Source of the DNA: Oikopleura dioica | Taxonomy: Eukaryota > Chordata > Appendicularia > Copelata > Oikopleuridae | Direction of reading: 5' to 3' | NCBI GenBank assembly: GCA_907165135.1 | Contig: OU015569.1 | Location: forward strand, 5,828,001 to 5,892,000 | Length of the DNA: 64,000 nt | Part shown: piece after piece, positions 35,694 through 48,157 of the stretch | How the letters are laid out: the number at the start of each line of letters is the position of its first letter | Numbering within the stretch: position 1 is the stretch's first letter | Translations under genes and position numbers: made by a program | Notes under the pieces: model-generated | The model's database searches: none | Seen by the model: only the letters and a program-made list of their open reading frames with translations | Told to the model about the DNA's origin: nothing

Positions 35694-37969
35694 ATGAAAA
35701 TTGATCGTTTGTATTTTTATTCGAGCACTACGAGATGGCTTATTCTTGGCGCGAATGGAAACAACTCGCTGTTTCAAATTTTGCAGATATCCAAGAATGC
35801 AAGCTGTGAGGTTATTGACGATCACAGGCTTTACACGCGTGATGAAGTGGATGGAATCATCAGCATGGCCGTTGGTGCAAATGTTACTCCAGTCGGCTCT
35901 GCGTTCGGAATAATTGGCCTCGTTCGATTTTTCAATGGTTACTATTTACATCACGTCAAGTCCCGTCAGAAAGTTGCTGATTTGAATGGAAAAAGTACCC
36001 AACTTAATATTTCTAAAGGATTTTCATCGTTTTAGCTATCTACAAAATCCTCAAAACGGACTACATTTACATCCCTTCTTCTACCGCGCGTGTGGAGCCA
36101 AAACTGGAAGACAAATACCTCAAGGGATTCGCGTTGAAAGTAATTTACAGGAGGCATCTTTTAAAGTGATTTACCATCGCGGTATTAGTACTTTAACTCC
36201 GTGGATTTGTCTACAGACTTTTACTACAGTAAGGAGCTTAATTTGACACAGCCTTGGCCCAAGTGTGTTTCTGAGACAGACGAGATTGAGTCGCGCTTCT
36301 CCTGGAATCACCATCTTTGTAGGTTCGTGATAGGCTTATCCTTCTCGACCTGAGCTCTTAACTTAGACAGCTTCCAGGGCGGTGGAGTCTGACGTTAATC
36401 CATGGATTTGTTTGCTCCCGTCAGCTCTCGAGCTTGTTCAACAGCCCTGTGCTCATATTGATTGCCCGGCGATCTTCGGAGTTCGCTGGAACAAGATTCA
36501 ATCGTAGAGGTTGCAATTTCGACGGAAATGTAGCCAATGAAGTCGAAACCGAACAAATTGTGTACCGCCCCGGACTTCATGGTGGTATTACGTCTTTTGT
36601 CCAGCACAGAGGCTCGGTTCCTATTTTCTGGTCGCAAGATATGGGATCTGTCCCCCAAAAACCACCAATTGAAATTGATCACAGGATTGGCTCTTGACAG
36701 TTAAATATAGACGAACCCTTAATTATCTAAGCAAGACAAAAGTTCATTTCATCTTATTTCATTTACCAGTATAAAAGCCAAATCAGTGATCCTTGGTATA
36801 CAGCAAGTACGAACCACTTCCGTAAACTACACACTCGATACAGAGGCCCAATCATCGCTCTTAACCTCGTAAAACACAATTCTGGCGGAGAAACCTCCCT
36901 TGGCAATTTATATCAAGATGTTACGAAATACATCAACCAATTTTTACCAGAAGAATTGAAGATAGTTTGGGAGTGGATTGACATTGCTAAGTTGAGGAAG
37001 GAAGGCTCTTTCGCAGAGTTTCAACCCCTCTGTGACGAGCTCACGAAAAAAGTAGGAATAACCAAAACGCCACAGAAGTACCAAAATGGGGTTATTCGAG
37101 TTAATTGCGTCGATTGCTTGGACCGAACGAATCTTACACAAGTCAGCATTGGCCTCGTCGCTCTAGAATTGCAGCTACGAGAGCTTGAAGTTCCCCTGAA
37201 TGTAAACAAGGATGCATGTGGTAGTATCTTTCAAAAGGTTTTCGAGGAACATGGCGACATAATCGGATATCAGTATGGAGGCTCTCAACTTGTGCATACA
37301 CTGAAGAGTTATCGTGGAGAGGATCCTCTGGCCTCCAAGTCCAAAGATATTTTGGCGACGATATCGAGATATTACTCGAACACTGTTTCCGACAATGAAA
37401 AACAGATCGCCTTAGATGTTTTTCTTCTGAAAACTCATCCAGCCGATAGAAACTTGTGCACTATCCAGTTCAGAAGAGATATCTTTAGCTACTTGGAAAG
37501 AGGACCAAAGCTTCTAACAGAAGTTTTTCCCAACAATAAAAATGAAGAAAAGGCAAATGACGATTTCCAAACCTCATTCGAGGAGTATTACATCCCGGGC
37601 ACCATCCGTCAGCTCTCTGAACTCTTTACTTTCAACTTGAGCATTCAATATCGCAACGGCTGGCCTTCACAACTCCCTGGTACTAGTCCCAAGATTACGA
37701 AGAACGTTAACCTTGATTTCTCGCCGGAGCCATTTGAAATTCTATCAAACGAGCCGCTTCAAGAAAACCAACCGCTTCAGTCTACGAAGACAGCAATTAC
37801 TGATTATTCACTCGGATCATTGTGCGATTTTTCTGTTTTATCCAAATTCGATGATTGGGATGATATTCCATTCATTAAATTGAGCGAATATGAGCCTGAA
37901 GAATTCACTTCGCGAAAAATAGAACCAGAAACATATGAAAATTCATTATTAGAAGCACTTATGTGGTAA
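35694..37969 (+). CDS. FIG4: Polyphosphoinositide 5-phosphatase FIG4 (SAC3)
   Basis: FIG4 is the SAC-domain phosphatase that turns PI(3,5)P2 into PI3P and stabilises the PIKfyve-VAC14 complex on endolysosomes. The N-terminus has SCEVIDDHRLYTRDEV and FGIIGLVRFFNGYYL. The SAC domain has LIARRSSEFAGTRFNRRG with VANEVETEQI and RGSVPIFWSQDM. The catalytic CX5R motif is intact in VNCVDCLDRTNLTQ, followed by QYGGSQLVHT. The C-terminal part is shorter than in human FIG4, which has about 900 residues. The ATG follows a GAATTAG acceptor by ten bases, 265 bp after PGM2, so the pair may be cotranscribed. Confidence 0.9.
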
Positions 37970-38189
37970 ACAACTTCAGTCAAGTTAACCTAACGGCATT
38001 CTGTTTTTCATGCGATCTAAGCGTGACTTTGGCTTGTCGCGACGAAGATCTGTTTTTAAGATTCCTCTTCTTTTATTTATTATCTTGATTTGTCTCCCTT
38101 ACAAAGCAATTCCTCGTTTCATTTCTTCAACGAACTTCGATTCTTCAGCACGGAATAGATATTTTTCTTTTTAGAGAGATTTCGCGAAG

Positions 38190-40405
38190 ATGGCGTTGAA
38201 AGAACTCAAGTCCAATGATTTAGCTTTTTCCTTTGACGAAGATCAAGCCGTTACCCAACGTATCGAGGATATTGTTCGAAACGTCAAGGAGGACAATCTG
38301 AATGAGCACACGTTGTCTGAAAATGAGTTGAAAAATATCTTTCACTCCCCAAGCATCGTAAGTGTTTTTCGATGGCTTCCGACTAAATTTCCTTTTAGGA
38401 AAAGTCTTCAAAGTTCATTCTCCTAAAGAAGTTGCTAGCGATGCTCACAGACTTTTCGAAAGTGTCCAAATTGTCACTCGAAGAACGCGCCAAATGCCAT
38501 GTGAACCATGACGCTGTCGTTTTGGAATTGCAAGAGATGCTCCCGAATCAGAGCTTGATTCAGATTTATTTCCTTCGCCAGAACTTCGATCCAGCTCGCG
38601 AATTGATGGAAATGCTTTGTAGAAGAATGAAATGCAGCGATGAGTTGATCATGTTCGCGGAAAACATTCGCGATTGTGTTCCCGCACTGATGATCCTCGG
38701 CCTCGAAAATATCATCTACAAACGAGTCTTTGACACGCTATGCGACGCATTAATCGAGAAGAGGAAGCTCTTCTTCAAACGAAAGTCGCTCGATATTGAG
38801 GAAAAGAAGTGTAGAGATAGCGCTGAGTCTTTCAAAAATGTGTACGAATTGGCAAAGTTTTTGGTATTTTTCGTGGAATACGTTCTGCCTATCCCACACG
38901 ACCGACTGGAGTATATCCAGAAGATCTTGAACCAGGTTTGTTGTCTGTACTCTTCTATGTCTTCAAGAAGTTTTTAAAGAAATACTTCATACCCGCGATT
39001 CCCGATCAGCCGAGAGAAGGTGGAGAGTTGGAGAGAATCATCAAAGTACTGCTAGATGGCGCGTCAAAGTTCAAGTCCGATTTGCCCATCATTTCTCTCT
39101 TCGCGGAACGGCTTCCAAAGATGATCGACTGCTCGGAGAAGACGAAAGTAATCGAGCAAATGCGCCTTATCTTGTCAGAAGAGTCGCTCCTCGTTGGGCA
39201 CCCTGATCAAAGCTCCGATGAAATCTGTGAAGCAGGGGAAGAAATGGGCGTAAAACGCGTACCCATTATTATCTCGGAAAAATGCTCCGCTGCCTGGAAG
39301 TTTATAATGGTTCGTTCAGAGAAACGGGAAACTCAGTTCCTATCAATATTTAGGAAAACAGACGATATGGAATAACACTAGTGCAGCTTTGCGCCTGTAA
39401 TCTGCAAAAGAATCGTAACGTGCGAGATCTCCATTATTGCTCAGTGATTTACAACGACTGTAAATGGCTCAACGAGTGCTTGGATCATTTGACCTCCAGA
39501 GTCAATTATGATAAATCGGAGTTAATAAAAATCCCAGCTATTTGGTAAGTTGCTTCGCCTCCGTCTGAATTACGTAAGAACAAATTCAGCGCTCTGCTTG
39601 ACGCCCAAATGGAACGCATCTGGGAAGAAAAGACAGACGAGATGAAATTGTTCCACGAAAAGATCATCGCCGAGAAATGCAACAGCCTCGACGAGATCGA
39701 CTATCAAGACGTTGAAAGCGATATCAGAAATTGCTTCTCGGAATTCGTGATGCGCATGGAGGAAGACAGAAGTCTCATGTGTCGATATATTGAAGCGCCA
39801 GTAGGAAGGGGTTAAAAGAACTTTTGATTTAAAATAGTGAAACCACCATATCGACCTCGAAATCAGTTGACACCATTCTATCGAAGGTGATTCTGCATGT
39901 TCTGGAGCAGCTGGAATGCAAGATATTCCTTCTCGAGCGAATCGAAGCTTGTCATATCAAGCCATTGTTGTCCATCATTCAACGATTATCCAAGTTTGAT
40001 TGCTTTGAAAGTAAGCCATTGCCTTTAGTAAAATGTGACTGATAAAAATTACGAAATTAAAATGAGGAAAGAAATATGAAATAGGATTTCTCAAGCGTTT
40101 CGTGAAAATTGAATTCCATTGAATGAGAATATAAACGACTAAGCTAATATATCGGTCTCTTACATGTGAATATTCCCACGCGGTTTTATCGCCGCTGAGA
40201 AAATAAGAAATGTCTTGCCGCATGAATAAATGGTTTAGGTTCCAAGCTGGCGAGCATCAAACGAATGCTCGAATCGAGCCTCAATGACTTTGCCGTTCTC
40301 TGGCAGGAAAAGAAGCTTCTCCTCTCTGAGCAAGAACTGCGTTCTCTCGCTCAAGCGCTCTTCGGCGAAGAAGGAAAGGCCAAAAGCGCCTCTCTCTTTC
40401 ACTGA
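38190..40405 (+). CDS. ZW10: ZW10-family kinetochore/ER-Golgi tether subunit
   Basis: ZW10 works in the RZZ kinetochore complex and, with RINT1 and NBAS, in Golgi-to-ER vesicle tethering. The protein is all-helical with about eight exons and roughly 640 residues. The best support is the C-terminal half: YCSVIYNDCKWLNECLDHL matches the ZW10 segment with His/Asn-Asn-Cys and leads to a helical bundle, and the end SEQELRSLAQALFGEEGKAK matches the ZW10 ending SSEVKALIRALFQNT. The N-terminal half is too diverged for a clear match. Other tethering proteins of similar fold (RINT1, exocyst subunits) are the alternatives. The ATG is 16 bases after a TTTTTAG acceptor, 220 bp after FIG4. Confidence 0.6.
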
Positions 40406-40534
40406 TTATTTATTCTTAGTTCACTAGTTCACACTTACTCACACTTTTACCATTCCTGAATACTCGCGACTTCCTTGACACAGCCAAAATTAGTAAAAAT
40501 AAAGCCGCCAAAAAGAACACCGTCGAGTTGTAAA

Positions 40535-40624
40535 ACAGAACTTGTCGAAGAGTTGAAAACCTTGCGGGTGTTCGTGCTCGTCCTAGTCCCCTGCAAGGTT
40601 TAACAGTTCTTCAATAAGTTCTGT
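40535..40624 (+). ncRNA. Candidate microRNA precursor hairpin
   Basis: Ninety nucleotides fold into one stem: ACAGAACTTGTCGAAGAGTT on the 5' side pairs with the complement of AACAGTTCTTCAATAAGTTC on the 3' side, and the pairing continues through AACCTTGC/GCAAGGTT to a loop of about 20 nt. About 31 pairs, three wobbles and two small mismatches or bulges are a miRNA-like pattern. It lies between ZW10 and FOXO. The opposite strand folds equally well by symmetry, so strand is uncertain. No expression evidence is available. Confidence 0.45.
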
Positions 40625-41307
40625 CTAATTCTTTCTTTCTTTTTCGTCGTTTTTTCGTATAAGCAGCAAGTTGATCTGAAGTCTCGAGGTGAAATTCCGC
40701 CTGGGGGAAATACTACTCTTCTCGTAGGGGTGCTCTACCCCAACCGTCTCGCCGCCAAAAGTGAAAAATCTGATTGGCCCAGTGGCGCTACACCGACGTG
40801 TTTCTCTTAGTAAAAGAGGGGTCTACAAAAGCCTCTCAAAACCACTTTTCACAATAGAACCTTTCAGGTCTCACGGCGATCAAGAACGGCGCCCGAGGCG
40901 AGTAGTAGCATACCAATCCTCCTGCGCAATCCTATCATCGTAAACAGCAAACGCCAGCCGACGGAAATCCAGAATCCCAAATGAAATCGACTACAGAGAC
41001 GTGGAACCTGCTTGAAGTGATGTTTCTGATAGATAATATTGACATAGTCGATCGAACAGTTTCCAAGGCGATTGAGCAGGACAGAGCAGGATTTTAAAGA
41101 ATAAAGGAATGGATCGATTTTGTGCGAGGCGAGTGCGCGCTCCTCCCTCTGGAATTCGACTTTGCTCTTTTTATTCGTAAGAAAAACGCTTCTCGAAGAA
41201 AAAAGTCGCTGAGTGAGCAGAGTAGCGCGCAGGCGCTACCTGTCCAATGGGCGGAATGACTTGGCCTACGCGTGTTCACGGACGACGAGGCAAACTTCTA
41301 CTCTCGG

Positions 41308-41341
41308 GGGCTCTCTCACTCACTCTCTCTCCCTCTCTCTG
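41308..41341 (+). repeat. CT-rich low-complexity tract
   Basis: An interrupted (CTCT) pyrimidine tract of about 34 bp in the FOXO upstream region. It is a simple repeat and could be part of a promoter. Confidence 0.8.
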
Positions 41342-42314
41342 GGGCTATCTCAGCCAATCTAACCATACAAAAACGCGCTCTGTTAGAACTCACGCGCGCG
41401 TTCTTAAAAATACAAAAACTATTTAAACTCCTCTTCCGAAGGTGCAAAACAGAACGAAAACTGAATCAAAGATAATCAGAATACTGGAGTAGAAGGGTGA
41501 ATACTCGAAAGTGTAACCGAAGAAGCGCACCTTAGACCAGAAGTAAGAGCAAGCTTGAAGCAAAGTAAAAATAGAAATCGGAATTGGGACTGTCCGACGA
41601 AGATCGCGGCTGCGGCGCTGCTCGGAGCTCGATTTGAGCTCGACCAGTTCGAGTCAAATCGCCAAAAGATAGATCTGCGACACTGGCCAAGACCATCCAA
41701 CAGACAGAGACGACTTTTCTTTGCGACGGACTACTCTCTCCCGCTAGCAACTCACCTCTCTCTCCGCATCTCGGAGTCAGAACAGAAGCAGCAGCCGGAA
41801 AATTAACCTCAATTCGCAGATTCGAGAAATCAGCAGATTCTGAGAAATCAGCAGAGAGATGAACATAGCCACACACCCGAAGCGACCTAAGGAAAGTTTA
41901 CCAATACCGCTTAAAACGACATTTTTTCTCTTATTTTTTAGTCTCTTCAAAACTTATTTTGCTGCTAGTTATTTCAGAAAATCTTTCATTAACTCAATTG
42001 AACCCAGCTTTCGATAATAAGCCAGTGATGGATTTCGATAGCTTGAAAATCGTAGTAGCGCTTCTCTGTCTACGATGAGTACTTAAGCTTGCTTACTCAT
42101 CCGAGCAGCGAGAAATTTGTAAAGAAACGCAACGAGATAAAGAAACGATCGGGTTTCGTTTCCTTCCCGTCCTCCAGTTGTCAGTTTTAGCCATTTCGAA
42201 AATTTCTCTTTTCGAATCGGTAAAATGCGAAGCTGTAAGTCTCTTAATCTAAACTCAATTTGGTAAAATGGAGCCAGTAACTGCTCTTTCTCGGTTTCCT
42301 GTTCTGATCTTTAG

Positions 42315-45300
42315 ATGGATGGCTCATCAATGGACACAGATGATCACCAATCCGACTTTTTCGTCAATCACAGGTAAGCGCAGGTTAAGTGAGGGCAGAC
42401 AGTGGGAAAAACAACTCGGAGGCATGTCCTTCTTTTCTTTCTCCGGACAAAAAGTATGATCATTTTAAGAGTAACCGCCATCAAGGAAGAAGAGGCCGCC
42501 GACAACCGCCCCAAGGCGCGTTTTCGATAATTTAACAACTTGATAATTATGGGAAGATTTATTGTAAACTCGAATAAAGCAGCAAAGAAAGAGATGCGAC
42601 ACTTGGCACGGTGGTAATTCCGGCGGCGAAGGGCAAGAAAGACCGCTGCTGGACCCGTCGATTTCGGAGGGACTCAACACCAAACGCAAGTTCGCCAGGT
42701 GAGACCGATTCAATGCTCGCCCGTCATTTGGACACGAAGTTGCACTAAAGAAAAAGAAAACGCATTCAGCTCTCAAGGCAGGGTACTCACCCAAGGCGCA
42801 GCAATAGCAGCAAAATCCGACTAGAATATCTCGGCAGACGTTTCCGTGGAGATCGAACATTTCACGCACTTTGAGACGAGTAACCGCAAGTTCGCTTTTT
42901 TGAGAATGATAAAAGAAAGATCGCAGCATTCTTAGAGCACGAACAGGTAACTTTCTTTTCGCCACTGATCCTGCAGAGCCAGCACGGGAGCAGAGCTCGA
43001 ACACAAGCCATTCCTTTGCTTAAAATTGAATTAGTATACAGATTATGTTCGTCGCATCCCGATGGACGGGACGGGGACAGTTGTAAATAAGAATGTCTGA
43101 TAGACAGTCTCAAGATAATGCGACAACAAACGAATTCGAACTTGTGATACGCCGCATTAAAATTTACACGATGTCTGTTGTTACCTCTCGTGAACTCCTT
43201 TTTCCGTGTCTTTTTCGAGAATTTTAAACTGAGCTTTACTTTTTGCTGAGTCGGGCAGATTAAAGTTCAACTATTGAATTTCGTTATTTTGGGAGAATCA
43301 CCGGTGCGCGCTGTTTTTCAGTCGGTTAGACTGCTGCCGACAATCACAAAAACAGGCAGCTAGGTGAAAATGACACGATCCTAGCATATTCTTTACGTCT
43401 CGCAGTGCAAATGATGGGCAGCACAGGGCCTTAAATACTTAACCCTATGCGTGACGCGGATGCACTCAGTGCATCCGCTCATGGTTTTGTCCATTTCTCC
43501 CTCAATTTTCACCCGAATTCAAAAATTTAAAAAGAATAAGAATCTACGTCCAAAAGCACAGCCAATCTGCTCCGTAACATTTTGAAAACAAATTTTGTAA
43601 TAACCTAAAAACGTAAAAAATAACGAAAATTTACTATTTTTCGTCTCGAGAACAGCTATTTTGATGCATGTTATGTAACTTCGAGCCCGTTTCGCCGCCG
43701 AAGAAGGGGGTATTTCGGTCTCTGAGACACTGACAACAGCGAATTCAGGCTGTTTTTCTTCTAAAATTGGCAAAAAAGAGCAAAATATTGTTCTAGATGG
43801 GTCGGATGCACTGAATGCATCCGCGTCACGCATAGGGGTAGTTCTGATCGTCACGCATAGGGTTAAGATTTGTAAAATTTCGAAGGACGCACCATGTAGC
43901 ACCAGAAAGTTGACGTGCCCCAATCGCACAGCTCATGAGTCCAGTGGGGTGCTTCGCCGTGATAGCTGGACTTACTCGCCAGGTTCACATTGACAGTTAT
44001 TTTTTTAAGGGTGCCACTTTTGCTGTTAAAAAAAGAGGTACTTCCCGATCTCGAACGGGGTTGAATGAGGTCTTGGGTGAAAGAGCACCCTTTGAACTGT
44101 ACACAAAAATTCTAAAAATAAAATTTTAGCCATAACTTTAGCCATAAATCAACTGTAAAAATGCATTAAATTCCATTGTTTTCGGAAATGGCGCGCGCTG
44201 ATTGGCTAAGGCGCGGTATTGTTCAAATGGAGCGCCACCCTAAACTCGACTTGTCGACGAAAAAATCGATATTCTAGCGCTTCTGGAGGTTGGATTTTTC
44301 TGGTCACAATTTTTGTGTACAGTTCGATAAATTCCGCTTCGAACAAGACCTCAACCATCCCTTAACCATAACGGGAAGTACTTTTTTTTTGGACAGGAAA
44401 AGTGGCCCCCTTAAAAAAAAAACTGTCATTGTGGCGAGTCGCAAAACGCCGTCCCTTATTGTCGGCTAGACACCTCTAGGATGAATTCTATGAGAAATGC
44501 TCTCTTGAATTTTTTTAAACTTCTCGTCGTTATGTTATTTTTTAATTATCGTTAATAATTCTAGAATTTGAATCACATAGAAGTCGAATGAAATTCTTCT
44601 GATGAAAATTTTAGTTTAAAAAAATACGTAGATTATCAAAATAAGATGCATACAAAGCTTAAAATCGACAATTTACATAGGTATCTCTAGAAAGACGAAT
44701 ATCGTTAGGTTAATTTAACCGTCCCGAGAATTTTCTCTTCTCAAATTCATCGTCACTGTTCCCCCGGTGATTTTCTTCATCTGCATTTATGATCGCCACC
44801 GTGGAAGATACAATCCTACGTACTCGTTAACATTCTGCTACATTCTACCTGTTCGTTCTCATAGAACTGTAGTCAACCTGGGCGCTGGCTGGTTCAGACA
44901 AACGACAGAACCGCCAATATTATTGTTCATTGCGTTCATCTCGAAAAGGACTCTGATCTAGGCATCTCTGGCATGCTCCTGCTGATTTTATTTGCATTTA
45001 TCGCGATCTTATCAGATTTCTATAATTTATCCTGCAGTCGAGCAATTCTCATATTCTCTGCCATCATCATCTTCCCATGGACCTATTTCTCTACTTCTTC
45101 TTAATTTTCATTTTTCAGGAAAAACCCTTGGGGCTACTGTAGCTATGCTGATCTTATTACGATGGCCCTCGAGCGTGCCCCTGATCGCCAACTCACTGTA
45201 AGTATGAAACGCGGGGTCGTTTCTAGAGCATGTTTACCCCCAGTTACAGAAGTCGCTTGCTTAATCAATTTCAAGACCCCTTGAAATGAGGAGGTTCAAA

Positions 45301-46951
45301 GAGATCCCAGATGCTCTCGAAAGAAAAGCTATGGTTGCCATAATCAATAGATTCCAAGAAATTCCTTTAGACTTGCCAAAGACTTTTGGAAGACCAGAAA
45401 TCTATGATATAAATACCCATGAGTTTTTTATCATTCTGGAGCCTTTGGATGCATTCAGCCTTTTTTCCGTTTACCAAAGAAAGGCATATGAACTTAGGCA
45501 TTCTGTGTGGGTTAGTTCTTATTTTTTCCAATTTACTATCGCTTATTTCATCGTATTCAAACTTAAATTTGTTGATTTTGATATACTTTTGTAGCTATCC
45601 GAAATCTACGACTGGATCGTTGCGAATATTCCATATTTTTACGACAAGGGGGATGCAAACAGCTCGATCGGTTGGAAAAACTCAATCCGGCACAACCTGA
45701 GTCTGCACGAGAAGTTCACCCGTGTACCTCAAGGAAACACCTCCACTTCTTCAAGGGTATATCAGATTACGGTGCAACTTAAACTCAAGCGCGCTCATTC
45801 AGAATTTCAAAAACATCGGCGCGTACTGGACCCTAGTGGATGAAAATGAATCCAACGACACAGCAAAGATCTCAATGTCACCGCCGCCGATTTCAACGCA
45901 GAGCCCCCGGCGAATTTCCGAAAAAGATCATCTACCATGCCGACAAATATGAACCACCATCGCTCCAAGTCATCCAGAATTACCAACCGCGACAAGGTTT
46001 GAGTTTTCATTTTTGATATAGAGTTGTCTTTTGACTCGTGACACTCGACAAAGAGAAAAGAATGCTGAGTTCGCGCATTTCAATGACGAGCTTTTGATCT
46101 TACGCCTTTTCGGATACTTAACATTTTACACTAGCGGCCAGGGTTACCCGCGTTTGATTTACAATCGATGGAAGGCGATTCTGGCATCGAGCGGCTATCG
46201 AGGCATTCTTCCGTCTCCTCGCTTCATGTGACTGACGACTTTCAGAGAATCAACTTGGACTCCTTTTCGACGTAAGCAGATTACCGTTTGCCTAGTTTGT
46301 GATCATTTAGTGCTGCCAACGCAGCCATTAAAACCGAGGAGAGAGACGATGTGTCTCCAGTCGCGAGCAGAATGAATCAAAACCAGCGAAACTCCGTCCT
46401 CGTCGAAGTTCGTCTTACTGCTGAGCAGTACGACATGGTCAAGTCGGGTAAGTATATCGTTTCCCTTGTGGAGAAAGATCAAGTTATCGCCGCCCCAGTC
46501 ACCGGCCCGGTAAAACTTCCATACTGGAAGACATCTCACAACAAAGAGGTAGACATGTTTTATCTAATAAATGGATAAATATTGTTTTCTAGGCGTCTAA
46601 TTCAGCTTTTCCTGAAAAGAGTGAATTTCAATCTGAAATCAACCCACCTTCCTATTCTCCACCTTCTCACACATTTGTTGACACTCGAACCCAGGTATAA
46701 AATGATCCGAAAGTTTTCGTTTCTAAACAAAATCTCTCCAGAAAAGCGAGCAACGATCGCCATTTTCTCAAACATCGTCGAAAATGCTACCAGCTCCTCT
46801 TGGAAGGACCATCTCGCAGCCTTCAGTCGCCCAGGCAAATAACTCAGGAAACGAACTGACGTTCATGAATTCGATCCCTCTCAACGATCAGATTTTCGGT
46901 GCACTCACGGATCTACATGACTATGATCTGGCCGAGGAAAGGGTTACATGA
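42315..46951 (+). CDS. FOXO: Forkhead box O transcription factor
   Basis: FOXO is the nuclear effector inhibited by insulin/PI3K/AKT signalling. Exon 1 (42315-42373) starts [12 protein letters not shown] right after a TTTAG acceptor. The forkhead domain follows over three exons: [20 protein letters not shown] (45119-45197), [20 protein letters not shown] with the recognition helix [15 protein letters not shown] (45595-45756), and AYWTL (45803-45835). After a 68-bp intron, exon 5 (45904-45996) has the AKT site RKRSST, matching the RRRAAS of vertebrate FOXO. Later exons carry an RHSSVSS motif and an acidic C-terminus ([18 protein letters not shown]). Intron 1 is 2.7 kb and full of repeats, very long for this genome. 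Confidence 0.9.
43439..43866. mobile_element. piggyBac-like MITE in FOXO intron 1
   Basis: The element is flanked by TTAA on both sides (43439-43442 and 43863-43866). Its ends are the inverted repeats CCCTATGCGTGACG and CGTCACGCATAGGG. TTAA targets with ends starting CCC are the hallmark of piggyBac transposons. Near each end there is also a palindrome, CGGATGCACT-CAGTGCATCCG on the left with a close copy on the right, which could be a protein-binding site. The 420-bp body has no transposase frame, so this is a non-autonomous copy. Confidence 0.8.
43974..44440. repeat. Second foldback element in FOXO intron 1
   Basis: Two arms of about 140 bp (43974-44117 and about 44306-44440) are diverged reverse complements. 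They share ACTCGCC at the tip, AAGTACTTCCCG/GGTACTTCCCG, GAGGTCTTG and CTGTACACAAAAATT. The roughly 190-bp centre carries GCGCGCTGATTGGC. It is non-coding and of unknown family. The arms match less well than those of the PGM2 element, so this copy is probably older. Confidence 0.75.
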
Positions 46952-48021
46952 TAACTTTTCGATTAGAATTCAGTATTTATGTAGATATCAAGACTTTAAC
47001 CCTCTTTTAAAGCTATTGGAGCACAACTAAATCTCTTGGCTCACCATATCTTTTACATTGGAATTCAACTCTTGCGGCTCACCGTAGTTCATCAAAGTCC
47101 GCAATAATTCACTTTGTTTGTCTTCATACCACTAAATATGAAATTTCATCTTTTTTTCGGACATAGTTTTTGTACGGTTGCTTTTGTTTCCCCCGTGTAA
47201 AATATAACCATGGTTGTTTTCTACAATTTCGCATTCACGTATTCTCCACGTATATTCTTTCCTATTCTTCCAGACCATGTTCAACGTCTTATTTATTCGC
47301 ATATTTTTTCTCAACGCTGTCGAAAAGTTTATGTTACCGGTACATAAAGCCACTCATCTTAAAAAGATGAATTGACGGAAACTCACTTGTGAAACACTTT
47401 TATTCTTATTTGCCCGAAAATTTCAAACTTGCTAAGTTTATTCAAAATTGCATTCGAGTCATTATTGGTCTTGGTCTGCCTTTCCACCGCTATTTTGAGC
47501 TAGCACATCAGATAGTCTTACTTCATCAAAACACACGTATGACCCTGAACTCCCGAGCGAAAATAGTAAATTGAAGGTACCTTTCTCGCTCAGGTCGTTG
47601 ATTTGCGAAACCAAGAATCTTTTGCCCCGTCTTATTTTTCTGTCGATCATCTCACAAATTAAGAGCCTGCTTGCAATTAGATCAGAGCCAGTTCTCCAAG
47701 AACGGTTCTCTTTTAGTTCTGCATCTCGCTCTATCACCTCAATACTCAAGAATTTCTTAGTTTTTCTTCGGTACTGATTCGCCCCATCCACAGATTAAAC
47801 TGGCTTAAGCAAAACGTAATGCACTTCACAAAAATCCATATTCTCTTCAGCCAGTTTTCTGTCAAAAAGTAACATTTTTGAGCAGCCTTCCTATTTCTAT
47901 TCAATTCTCATTCTTTAGAAGTTCAACTGTTTCATATTCAGCCTAACTGTTCCACGCTGTTTATTTTCTTACCGAACTTGAGAACAATTCTAATTGATTG
48001 TTTTGTTTCCAACTAAATTTC

Positions 48022-48027
48022 AATAAA
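48022..48027 (+). terminator. Possible FOXO polyadenylation signal
   Basis: AATAAA lies 1.07 kb after the FOXO stop on the plus strand, just before the convergent SSPO 3' end. It would give FOXO a long 3' UTR for this genome. Confidence 0.35.
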
Positions 48028-48115
48028 GTATTCGATGAAATTCTAGCTCCACAAGAGAGATTTCAAATTGCTTCGTGAAATTCATGATTTGAGATTTCGG
48101 CTGTATTAACATAAA

Positions 48116-48121
48116 TTTATT
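48116..48121 (-). terminator. SSPO polyadenylation signal
   Basis: AATAAA on the minus strand begins 36 bp past the inferred SSPO stop codon (48158-48160). Its position supports the reading of the C-terminal exon across the MITE. Confidence 0.6.
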
Positions 48122-48157
48122 TGTTAAAAAAGAAAGTAAATAGAAATATCAGCATCC

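Larger units (their letters stand above)
40406..42314 (+). promoter_or_regulatory. Upstream and 5' leader region of FOXO
   Basis: No coding exon is seen in these 1.9 kb. It holds a miRNA-like hairpin (40535-40624), an inverted CCAAT box (CTGATTGGCC near 40770), a CCAAT next to a GC box (CCAATGGGCGG near 41243) and a CT-rich tract. A GTAAGT donor near 42235 followed by an acceptor directly before the FOXO ATG points to a 5'-UTR intron. The FOXO promoter is therefore likely to lie here. Confidence 0.5.
46952..48157. other. Gap between convergent FOXO and SSPO
   Basis: No protein-like coding sequence is seen. It probably holds the FOXO 3' UTR, with an AATAAA at 48022-48027 (plus), and the short SSPO 3' UTR at its right end. 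A 109-codon minus-strand frame at 47462-47791 shows no recognisable pattern. Confidence 0.5.

Noticed and set aside
42225-42240. ATG at about 42224 as the FOXO start
   Set aside because: It lies directly before a GTAAGT donor and, joined to the next exon, is out of frame with MDGSSMD; the ATG at 42315 fits.
47462-47791. 109-codon minus-strand open frame between FOXO and SSPO
   Set aside because: No recognisable domain, no splice context and no fit with neighbours; it probably lies in the FOXO 3' UTR.
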